Part shown: positions 46,091 to 53,913 of the stretch, piece after piece
Layout of the letters: each line of letters opens with the position of its first letter
Position numbering within the stretch: position 1 is the stretch's first letter
Origin: Cellulomonas terrae
GTDB taxonomy: Bacteria; Actinomycetota; Actinomycetes; Actinomycetales; Cellulomonadaceae
DNA length: 64,000 bases
Direction: 5' to 3'
Assembly (NCBI RefSeq): GCF_007990265.1
Contig: NZ_BJWH01000021.1
Span: 19,456 to 83,455 of the forward strand
Made by a program: the position numbers and the translations under genes
The notes under the pieces: generated by a model
Databases searched by the model: none
Seen by the model: only the letters and a program-made list of their open reading frames with translations
Told to the model about the DNA's origin: nothing

Positions 46091-48030
46091 CAGTCGAGGT
46101 CCGTGGCCTCGTCGGCGCCGGTGCTCTCTTCCGCCACTCGTTCTGCCACGGGCGAGGTCGCGTCGACCTCCGGGCCTCGCGGGAGCTGCGGCGCGTGCCC
46201 GGCCCACAACCAGTCGAACAGGTCCCGGAGCTGCCCGGGGACGGCGACTGCCGCCGGATTCTCGTCTGCGAGCGCCGCCAGCTCGAAAGCAAACTCGCCT
46301 TTGAACTTGCGATTGGACTTCTTGCTGAAGAACCCATCGACGTTCGAGAGCGTCGGTGTCACGCCAAGGTCTTTGCCGATACTCGCGAGCGCTTGGGCCA
46401 CGATCGCCTCATTCCCGGCGACAAGCGTCGGCTCCAGCGTCGGCCTTGACCAGAACCAGGCGACGTGGCCCGAGTCGGCAAAGTCCTGGTGCCACTGGGG
46501 AGGCGTCGGGTCGGGCATCGGGTCGCCGAGGTTGACAGGGCGGTTGTCAGTGTCCGAAAGCACCGCGACTTGGGCGGCGAGCTCGTGCCCGGGTTGCGCC
46601 AACAGATGCACGGGCCACTCGCCGATGCGGTTTCCGATTGGCACTACTGCGAGCGCGTCGATGAAGGCCAGTTTCGCATTGTCGCCGCCCGCCCACGCCC
46701 GACCGAACGCGCGCAGGAGCGCGGCCTCCGTGATTCCTTCGACTAACACCAGCCGTTCGGCGAAGAGCGCCCCTGAGCGGCTGGCATCCATGTGCAACTC
46801 CGCCATTCGGCGAACCTTGCGCCCCAATGGTGGGTCCCAGGGGATGCTTGCGATCAGGCGCGAAACTACGCGGGCGTCGCGGTCCTGCCGGACCACGACC
46901 ATCTCGTCGGGCTTCGCTCCCGCAATGATTTCACCGGCGTGGGTCGAGACGATGATCTGGAGGTCGGGGCGCTCCGCTACCGAGGCCCGCAGGTACCTGA
47001 TGAGACCGTGCTGCAACTGGGGATGCAGGTGCGCCTCAGGCTCCTCGATCAGGACGGTGGCGTGAAACAGCGCTGGGTAGAACGAGTCCTGCTCCTCGGC
47101 CGCCGCGGCCTCAGCAGCTTCAAGTCTCGCCTGAGCCTGCTCCGGCGTGTCCTGCGCGAGCGTGCCGGTTGCGCTCTGCGCCTGTCCACTCGGGCCGGCC
47201 CCTGGATTCGCCACCGGGACGCCAGGAGCCAAGGCGGGGTCCGGCACTCCGGCGAGGGTGACGGCGATGTGAAGCAGGTTCACGTAGCCCAGGCTTGAGG
47301 CTTCCAAACGGCGGGCGTCCGCCATGCTGGCGGTCGTAGCAAGGAGCAGCTCGAGCACGCGAGCCAGATACCGGTCGTCGACCCGCTGAGTCCCGATGAA
47401 TGCGTGGTGCTCTCGGACCCCGGACGTCAGAGTCCGCAGATTCTCGGCGATCCGCTGCTGGACCTCTCGAACTAGATTCTCCACGGTCAGACTTCCAAGG
47501 AGGCTCTCGGCCGTCCGCCGCACCCCCTCCAGAGTGCCAGCTGAAGGGTCGCGCTTCTGCTGTGCTCGCAGCAGCTCAACGAGCACATTCGCTTCGCGTC
47601 TTGACAGCTCATCCACCGGGTTTCGCAGCGCTGGCAGAAACACCAACCTGGTCAGCTCGTGCCCTTCGACTGTCGACTCCACCTCGGCCGCGCGGACCCG
47701 GCCCATCGAGCGCTCGAGCGTGCGCTTCCAGACCGGCGCACCGCCACCGGTCGCGGCCAAGAACTGGCCCAACGCCCCCTCGGGCTTCCCTACCGACTCG
47801 AGCGAGTACTCGATCGAGACCGACCGCGGTGCAGGCCCGAGTATCGCCGCATCGGGAGGCACAAGTCGCGGAAAGCGCTCTCGATGCGCCCAGTAGATGG
47901 CGTCATTGATGGTTGTCTTGCCGGCGCCGTTCGCACCGACCACGAGGCTGAACCTCCCGGGGAACTCCACGTCCAGTGGCGACATCGCCGCAGCACGGAA
48001 CCCCTCGACGGTCACCCTGCGCAAGTGCAC
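46090..48030 (-). CDS. gajA: OLD-family ATPase/TOPRIM nuclease, GajA-like
   Basis: The 646-residue protein joins an SMC-like ATPase and a TOPRIM nuclease. Walker A GANGAGKT is at 32-39 and Walker [13 protein letters not shown] at 326-337. TOPRIM residues are Glu431 ([13 protein letters not shown]), Asp493 and Asp495 (VLSDTDN) and a late glutamate-leucine near 533, with lysines in [11 protein letters not shown] likely to act in cutting. A proline and alanine-rich insertion about residues 262-315 is unusual and looks like a flexible loop. With the downstream UvrD-type helicase this is the class 2 OLD or Gabija arrangement, which nicks phage DNA when nucleotides are depleted. It starts with a GTG with a weak ribosome site. 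Confidence 0.83.
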   Translation of the reverse strand: MHLRRVTVEGFRAAAMSPLDVEFPGRFSLVVGANGAGKTTINDAIYWAHRERFPRLVPPDAAILGPAPRSVSIEYSLESVGKPEGALGQFLAATGGGAPVWKRTLERSMGRVRAAEVESTVEGHELTRLVFLPALRNPVDELSRREANVLVELLRAQQKRDPSAGTLEGVRRTAESLLGSLTVENLVREVQQRIAENLRTLTSGVREHHAFIGTQRVDDRYLARVLELLLATTASMADARRLEASSLGYVNLLHIAVTLAGVPDPALAPGVPVANPGAGPSGQAQSATGTLAQDTPEQAQARLEAAEAAAAEEQDSFYPALFHATVLIEEPEAHLHPQLQHGLIRYLRASVAERPDLQIIVSTHAGEIIAGAKPDEMVVVRQDRDARVVSRLIASIPWDPPLGRKVRRMAELHMDASRSGALFAERLVLVEGITEAALLRAFGRAWAGGDNAKLAFIDALAVVPIGNRIGEWPVHLLAQPGHELAAQVAVLSDTDNRPVNLGDPMPDPTPPQWHQDFADSGHVAWFWSRPTLEPTLVAGNEAIVAQALASIGKDLGVTPTLSNVDGFFSKKSNRKFKGEFAFELAALADENPAAVAVPGQLRDLFDWLWAGHAPQLPRGPEVDATSPVAERVAEESTGADEATDLD

Positions 48031-48693
48031 GACGCCCCATTCCGCAAACGGTCATCCGTACCGAGCCTCGAGGGCCACTTGGACACGCCCGAGTAGGTCG
48101 CAGACTCCCACACGACGGGCCTCGCTGTGATCAGATTGAGTGCACGCGCAGGTTCTTGCCGGCACCTGCCGTTCGAATGGAACCGACTGCCCAGCCTCGC
48201 TCGTCCGGCTGTGGCCCGGCCGTTGCCGTGCACCCAGCGATAGGTCTCTTGACCGCCCGGCGCGCTCGGCACCGAGCGAGCAGGCTCGATTTGTCCGGGT
48301 GCTAGATCTCGAGCGAGAGGGTGCAACGCACGAGCCGCGTTCGTGGAAAGGCGGCGACCACCAGCGCCAACGCGGTTCCACGAAGACCCCTCCCGATGTC
48401 GTCGTCGGCCAGGGGCGCGTCTCGCCGGCCTACGCAACCCAGCGCGCAGGTCGCGGGCGAGCGGAGACCGAGGCCGAGTCCGTCGCCTGCGTCGTGACGG
48501 TTCACGCAGAGATGACGGTCGACACGTCCCCGGTGCCGGACGGGGCCCGACCGAAGACGCTGGGCCCGGGAACCGCATGCTGGGGTCGAGCGTTGACCGC
48601 GGTAGTTCCCCCGGTCTGGAGAGAGATGGACAGCGACAGTACGAGCCCCCTCGAGCTGCACGACACCGATGCGGCGAGAGGGGGGAACCGCTG
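48031..48693. other. 663-base gene-poor junction between island and core
   Basis: No substantial gene on either strand. It should hold the promoter of the Gabija-like pair (minus) and of the CorC pair (plus), but clear boxes were not seen. No copy of the tRNA-Gly 3' end was found, so the right limit of the island is uncertain. A 22-codon upstream ORF occupies its end. Confidence 0.5.
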
Positions 48694-48694
48694 A
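48626..48694 (+). CDS. possible 22-residue leader ORF before the CorC-type gene
   Basis: An ATG preceded by GGAGAGAG opens a 22-codon frame that ends in TGATG, sharing its stop with the start of the membrane-protein gene. The peptide is acidic (MDSDSTSPLELHD). This layout suits translational coupling or attenuation, but so short a frame may be chance. Confidence 0.3.
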   Translation: MDSDSTSPLELHDTDAARGGNR

Positions 48695-50082
48695 TGTGGG
48701 TGCTGTCCTTGCTCGCCGGGATCGTCGTGGTCCTGGCCATCACGGTGGCCACGGGGTACTTCGTGGCGCAGGAGTTCGCGTACATGGCCGTGGACCGCTC
48801 GCGGCTCAACGCTCGCGCGGCGTCCGGTGACGCCGGTGCGACGCGCGCGCTGTCGGTGACCCGGCGGACGTCGTTCATGCTCTCCGGCGCCCAGCTGGGC
48901 ATCACGGTCACGGGGCTGCTGGTCGGCTACGTCGCCGAACCGCTCATCGGGGAGTCGCTCGGGGAGGCCCTCGGCGGCGTCGGGGTGCCCACCGGGGTCG
49001 GGATCGCGGTCGGGACGGTCCTGGCGCTGGCGTTCTCCACGCTGGTCCAGATGCTCTTCGGGGAGCTGTTCCCCAAGAACCTGGCGATCGCCCGCCCCGA
49101 ACCGGTCGCGGTACGCCTGGCGACGTCGACGACCTGGTACCTGCGGATCTTCGGGTGGCTGATCCGGGTCTTCGACGCCGCCTCGAACGCCCTCCTGCGG
49201 GCGCTGCGGATCGAACCCGTGCACGACGTCGAGCACTCGGCGACGGTGCGCGACCTGGAGCACATCGTGGCCGACTCCCGGCAGAGCGGTGACCTGCCCG
49301 AGGAGCTGTCCGTGCTCCTCGACCGGATCCTCGACTTCCCGGAGCGGGATGCCGAGCACGCGATGATCCCCCGCGCTCGCGTCGGTGTGGTCCGTGCCGA
49401 CGACACCCTCGGTCATGTCCGCGCAGCGATGAGCACCGGCCACTCCCGGTACCCGGTCCTCGACGAGGACGACCAGGTCACCGGTGTGATCCACCTCCAG
49501 GACGTCCTGGTCACGGATCGGGCGGACTCGGCGCTGGTGACCACCCTGACGCGACCGCCGATCGTGGTCCCGACCTCGATGCCGCTGCCGGACGTGCTGA
49601 GCCTGCTCACCGAGGGCAGGAACCAGATAGCCTGCGTGATCGACGAGTACGGCGGGTTCGCCGGCGTCGTGACCGTCGAGGACCTCGCCGAGGAGCTCGT
49701 CGGAGAGATCACCGACGAGCACGACCCCGCGCGGCCCGACTACGTCCCGGTGCAGGACGACGGGACCTGGGTCATGGCGGGCGACGTGCACATCGACGAG
49801 GTCGAGCGCTCTGTGGGACAGGACCTGCCCCGCGGAGACTACGAGACCATCGCCGGCCTGGTCATCGCGCAGCACGGCTCGTTCCCCGAGGTCGGCACCG
49901 TCATCGACCTCGCGCTGCCGCCCGACCCAGCCGACCTGGTCCTGTTCGACGTCCCACCGCCCACCCGCCTGCACATCGAGGTCCTGGAGATCGAGCGCCA
50001 CGTGCCCTCCACCATCCGCATCACCCTGCCCGAGGCGTCCACGCCGGCGGACGGCGACGACGACGACGCGAGCGACCGATGA
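48694..50082 (+). CDS. CNNM/CorC-type (hemolysin C family) membrane protein
   Basis: This 462-residue protein has an N-terminal CNNM membrane domain (four hydrophobic segments, with the conserved SGAQLGITVTGLL and FGELFPKNLAIARPEPVA), two CBS domains (about 205-330, with TGHSRYPVLDEDDQVTGVIH) and a C-terminal CorC/HlyC transporter-associated domain. The family is linked to magnesium, cobalt or sodium efflux and to stress, but the ion is not established. AGGGGGG precedes the ATG by about ten bases. It overlaps the next gene by four bases, forming the common two-gene pair. Confidence 0.92.
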   Translation: MWVLSLLAGIVVVLAITVATGYFVAQEFAYMAVDRSRLNARAASGDAGATRALSVTRRTSFMLSGAQLGITVTGLLVGYVAEPLIGESLGEALGGVGVPTGVGIAVGTVLALAFSTLVQMLFGELFPKNLAIARPEPVAVRLATSTTWYLRIFGWLIRVFDAASNALLRALRIEPVHDVEHSATVRDLEHIVADSRQSGDLPEELSVLLDRILDFPERDAEHAMIPRARVGVVRADDTLGHVRAAMSTGHSRYPVLDEDDQVTGVIHLQDVLVTDRADSALVTTLTRPPIVVPTSMPLPDVLSLLTEGRNQIACVIDEYGGFAGVVTVEDLAEELVGEITDEHDPARPDYVPVQDDGTWVMAGDVHIDEVERSVGQDLPRGDYETIAGLVIAQHGSFPEVGTVIDLALPPDPADLVLFDVPPPTRLHIEVLEIERHVPSTIRITLPEASTPADGDDDDASDR

Positions 50083-51101
50083 GCGATCCCGTGGTCGTCA
50101 TCTCGGTCACCGTCGCCCTCATCGCCCTGAGTGCGTTCTTCGTCGCAGTCGAGTTCGCCTCTCTGGCCGCCCGACGGCACCGGCTCGAGGACGCGGCGAG
50201 CAGCAGCCGGTCGGCGCGCGCGGCGCTGCGCAGCTCGACCGAGCTGACCGTGCTGCTCGCCGGGTCCCAGCTCGGCATCACCATCTGCACCCTGGCACTC
50301 GGCGCGGTCACCAAGCCGGCCGTGCACCACTGGCTCACCCCGCTCTTCGAGTCGTGGGGGCTCGCGGCCTGGCTCGCAGACGTCGCCGGCTTCGTCCTCG
50401 CCCTGCTGCTGGTCACGTTCCTGCACCTCGTCGTCGGAGAGATGGCTCCCAAGTCCTGGGCGATCGCCCACCCGGAGACCTCAGCCACCCTGCTCGCGGT
50501 CCCGATGCGGGCCTTCATGTTCCTGACGCGCCCGATCCTGCGTGCCCTGAACGAGATGGCGAACTGGTGCCTGCGCAGGGTCGGTGTCGAGCCCTCGAAC
50601 GAGCTCGCCACCGGGCAGAACCCGGACGACCTGCGCCACCTGGTGGAGCACTCGACGAACGTCGGCGCACTCGACGCCAGCTACTCCGCCCAGATCACCG
50701 GCGCGCTCGAGCTGCAGACCCTGACCGTCCGTGACCTCGTCCGCCCCGACGCCCGGCTCACCGCGGTCGCTGCGGGAGCCACGGTCGCGGACGTCCGCGA
50801 GGCGACCCGAGCCTCCGGACACCTGCGCGTCCTGGTCGGAGCGGCGGGTTCGCCGGCCGTCGGCGTCGTGCACGTGCGCGACGCCCTCATCGAGCCCGCC
50901 GACCGGCTCGCCGCCGACCTCATGCGTCCCGTCCTCACCCTGCAGGCCGACACGGCCGTGTACAACGCCCTGACGACCATGCGCGAGACCCGGAACCATC
51001 TCGCCGTCGTCCAGCACGACGCCAGCATGATCGGCGTCATCACGCTCGCCGACGTCCTGACCCGACTCTTCCCACGGCCCACGTCCGAGCCGCGCGACTA
51101 G
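50079..51101 (+). CDS. second CNNM/CorC-type membrane protein
   Basis: The 340-residue partner of the preceding protein has the same membrane domain (LLAGSQLGITICTLALGAV, HLVVGEMAPKSWAIAHPE) and a shorter cytoplasmic part with two CBS-like repeats; the C-terminal CorC domain is missing. Paired long and short forms are usual in actinobacteria and probably assemble together. It starts in an ATGA overlap, and the antiporter gene converges on its end with 57 bases between stops. Confidence 0.92.
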   Translation: MSDPVVVISVTVALIALSAFFVAVEFASLAARRHRLEDAASSSRSARAALRSSTELTVLLAGSQLGITICTLALGAVTKPAVHHWLTPLFESWGLAAWLADVAGFVLALLLVTFLHLVVGEMAPKSWAIAHPETSATLLAVPMRAFMFLTRPILRALNEMANWCLRRVGVEPSNELATGQNPDDLRHLVEHSTNVGALDASYSAQITGALELQTLTVRDLVRPDARLTAVAAGATVADVREATRASGHLRVLVGAAGSPAVGVVHVRDALIEPADRLAADLMRPVLTLQADTAVYNALTTMRETRNHLAVVQHDASMIGVITLADVLTRLFPRPTSEPRD

Positions 51102-51158
51102 CGCGCCGGTGGTCGACGATCGCCTCGTCCCGCACGGGTGGGGCAGGTGCAGCCTCCG

Positions 51159-52478
51159 TCACACGGGCGTCTCGGCGGGGTCGCCGCCCGCCGTGCGGGC
51201 TCGTCGATCGCGCCGGCGGTCGAGTGCGCGCATCACCGGAGTCGCGGCGGCCCCGTGGATCAGCACCGATCCGACGACCACGAGGGCCACGATCCCCCAG
51301 AGCCGGTCCGCGTCGGCGAAGTCGCCCTCCTGGACCGCGTAGGCGATGTAGAACAGCGACCCGACCCCGCGCACGCCGAAGAACGCCACCACGGCGCGCT
51401 CGCGCGGTCCCGTCCGACCGCCCTGCAGCGCCACCCACCCGGTGAGCGGTCTCACCACCAGCAGGAAGAACAGGACCAAGCCGACCTCGGCCCAGCCGAA
51501 CCCGGTGAACGCCCCGCGGACGAGCGCGCCACCCAGCAGGACGATCACGGCCACCGTCAGCAGCCGCTCGATCTGCTCGACGAAGGCGTGCAGCACCTTG
51601 TGGTACTCGTGCTCGCGCTCGGTGCCGCGCAGGGCGACCGCGCACACGAACACCGCGACGAACCCGTACCCCTCGGCCAGCTCGGCCGCACCGTAGGCGA
51701 GGAAGGTCGCCGCCAGCGCGACGAAGCCCTGGGTGTGCTCGGTGATGTGCAGCCGTTCCGCGATCGAGGAGAAGAACAGGCGCCCGAGCAGCCAGCCCAC
51801 GAGGAACCCGATGGCGACCCCGACGCTCAGCCGCCACACGACGTCGAGCAGGAACCATCGGCCCAGCCAGCCGCCGGGCGCCACCCCCGAGAGGCTGACC
51901 GCGATCGCCGCGTAGGTGAAGGGGAAGGCCAGACCGTCGTTCAGGCCGGCCTCGGAGGTCAGGGCAAAGCGGGCCTCGTCGTCCTGGGTCCCGGGCTCGT
52001 CGACCGGCTCGCTCACCTGGACCTCGGTGGCCAGCACCGGGTCCGTCGGGGCGAGCGCCGCGGCGAGCAGCATCGCGCTCGCGACACCGAGGCCGAGGCC
52101 CACCCAGCCCAGCACCCCGACGGCGACCATCGACAGCGGCATGGTGATCCCCAGCAGCCGCCAGGTCGTGCCCCACGTGCGCCACGCGAACGGCCGGTTG
52201 ATCGCCAGGCCGGCACCCATCAGCGAGACGATCACGCACACCTCGGTCAGGTGGAGCGCGATGTCCGGGTGCTCGCTCGGGCTCGGGTCCGGCAGCTGGG
52301 GAAGCAGCCAGAAGCCCAGCGCCCCCATCGCGAGGAACACGGCCGGCATCGAGATCGGCGCCCGCACCAACAGCCGCGGCAGCACGGCTGCGGTCAGGGT
52401 CGCCACGCCGACGGCCAGGAAGATCGCGGCGGGGCCGTCGACGGGGGACATCGTCACAACGTACGGGCGCTGGTGCAC
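51159..52478 (-). CDS. cation/proton antiporter (CPA1/NhaP-like)
   Basis: A membrane protein of 439 residues with about 12 hydrophobic segments of the sodium/hydrogen exchanger family. The ion-binding helix shows AALAPTDPVLATEVQ, which replaces the ND/DD pair of other types by TDP, and SEAGLNDGLAFPFTYAAIA, the second conserved block. VVAFFGVRGVGSLFYIAYA near the end is the third. It would exchange sodium or potassium for protons. Two starts are possible: the GTG at 52478 (used here) and the ATG at 52451, which begins nearer the first helix. Neither has a good ribosome site. Confidence 0.88.
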   Translation of the reverse strand: MHQRPYVVTMSPVDGPAAIFLAVGVATLTAAVLPRLLVRAPISMPAVFLAMGALGFWLLPQLPDPSPSEHPDIALHLTEVCVIVSLMGAGLAINRPFAWRTWGTTWRLLGITMPLSMVAVGVLGWVGLGLGVASAMLLAAALAPTDPVLATEVQVSEPVDEPGTQDDEARFALTSEAGLNDGLAFPFTYAAIAVSLSGVAPGGWLGRWFLLDVVWRLSVGVAIGFLVGWLLGRLFFSSIAERLHITEHTQGFVALAATFLAYGAAELAEGYGFVAVFVCAVALRGTEREHEYHKVLHAFVEQIERLLTVAVIVLLGGALVRGAFTGFGWAEVGLVLFFLLVVRPLTGWVALQGGRTGPRERAVVAFFGVRGVGSLFYIAYAVQEGDFADADRLWGIVALVVVGSVLIHGAAATPVMRALDRRRDRRARTAGGDPAETPV

Positions 52479-52611
52479 CTGGACACCTGGCCACCCCGAT
52501 CGGCGTCCCGATCCTGACGGCGCGCTGCTCCCTGGCGGTCACGCTTCGTCGAACCGCTCGCTGCTGACCTCGTGACGTACGTGCTCCGCATGGGGTCGCG
52601 GGCGCCCACGG

Positions 52612-53913
52612 TCAGCTGATCGCCGAGGCGGCGATCGCGCGGAACGCCCTGGCCGGCCCCGGGTCCTGAGCGAGGGACTCCGCCGCCGACGACAGGAGGG
52701 TGGACCCCGAGCCGCTCAGCAGCCGGTCGACGGCCTGGCGGACCTCCTGCACCGACGCCCGGTTCGGGTCGAGCGCCTCGCCGACGCCGACGCGCTCGAC
52801 GGCTGCGGCGCCGGCGAACTGATCGGTCGAGAACGGCAGGACCAGCATCGGCGTCGCGGTGCCGACGGCCTCGGTGACCGAGTTGTTGCCACCGTGCGTC
52901 ACGAGCAGGGCCGCTGCCCGGAGCAGGCGCACCTGCGGGAGGTACTCGCGCACCAGCCAGCCCGCGGGCAGCTCGCCCAGCTCACCGATCGGGGTGGCGC
53001 CGCTGGCGATCGCCGCGCGCACACCCGCTGCGCGCAGCGCTGCCACCACGGTGCGCAGCACGTCGCCACGGACGGACAGGAAGCTGCCGAAGCTGACGTA
53101 CACGAACGGCTCCGCCGTGGCGAGCCACGCGTCGACCTCGGGGTCGGCGGCCTCGGCCCGCAGGCTGCCGCCGAGGTACTCGTGCGCAGGCAGGAGGGGG
53201 GCGCGCTCGGGCGTGGCGAGCAGCTCGGGGTGGTGGAAGAGCACGAGCGGGCCGTGCAGCGCGAACGCGTCGTCGACTGGTGCGATCCCGGGCGCCAGCC
53301 GGGCAGCGGCCGTGTTCCACTCGGCCGTGAACCCGGCGGACACCCGGCGGCAGAGCAGGTCCAGCTCGGCCAGCCCGTCCGGGTCGGGCCGGAACGCGCG
53401 GGGCCAGACCGGCGGGCATCCGTAGACCTCGTCACCCACGGGCAGGGCCGTCGGGTGCCCGAGCACCACGTCGGCGTACGGCACCCCCGTCGCCCACAGA
53501 CCGAGCCGTGCGCCGTAGGCGAGGTGGTCGACCAGGATGGCGTCGGGCCGCACCGCGTCCACGACCGCCAGGGTGGCCCGCGCCTTCTCGACCGGTTGCC
53601 ACATGAGGTCGACCAGGCGCTCACGGGCCTGGTACGCGAGGGTCGGCACCATCCCGCGTCGGGTTGCGTCGAAGAACCCGCGCAGCGAGTCCGCCTCGGC
53701 GCGAGCCTGCTGCTCCGCCCGCATCACGCCGGGGTTGGACCCCCGGCCGAGCTGCAGAGGCGCCCGCTCGTAGCCGAACGAGTCGACGATGCCCGCGGTC
53801 GCGTCGCCGCTGGCGACCACCACCCGCTCCCCCGCGTCCCGCCATGCCGTGCCGAGGGCCGCCAGGGGGATCAGGTGCGAGGCGTAGTCCGGGCTGATGA
53901 CCAGGAGGGTCAT
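52612..53913 (-). CDS. family 1 (MGT-type) glycosyltransferase
   Basis: The 433-residue GT-B enzyme has an acceptor domain starting MTLLVISPDYASHLIPLAAL and a sugar-nucleotide domain with VYVSFGSFLSVRGDVL and LLVTHGGNNSVTEAVGTATP, where the HGGxNS motif with histidine is intact, unlike in the enzyme at 26.1 kb. The final block FSTDQFAGAAAVER matches the DQ acceptor/donor residues of the family. The gene is the downstream member of a coupled pair with the HEAT/GT4 fusion (overlap 53910-53913), so both enzymes probably act on one glycoconjugate. Substrate unknown. Confidence 0.88.
   Translation of the reverse strand: MTLLVISPDYASHLIPLAALGTAWRDAGERVVVASGDATAGIVDSFGYERAPLQLGRGSNPGVMRAEQQARAEADSLRGFFDATRRGMVPTLAYQARERLVDLMWQPVEKARATLAVVDAVRPDAILVDHLAYGARLGLWATGVPYADVVLGHPTALPVGDEVYGCPPVWPRAFRPDPDGLAELDLLCRRVSAGFTAEWNTAAARLAPGIAPVDDAFALHGPLVLFHHPELLATPERAPLLPAHEYLGGSLRAEAADPEVDAWLATAEPFVYVSFGSFLSVRGDVLRTVVAALRAAGVRAAIASGATPIGELGELPAGWLVREYLPQVRLLRAAALLVTHGGNNSVTEAVGTATPMLVLPFSTDQFAGAAAVERVGVGEALDPNRASVQEVRQAVDRLLSGSGSTLLSSAAESLAQDPGPARAFRAIAASAIS

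Noticed and set aside
48302..48661. 119-codon minus-strand frame in the island/core junction
   Set aside because: No ribosome site, no motif, and composition like the other high-GC shadows.
48031..48693. Search for the second attachment site (copy of the tRNA-Gly 3' end)
   Set aside because: No copy of GGTTCGATTCCCG or a close variant was seen, so an integrase-type duplication is not claimed.
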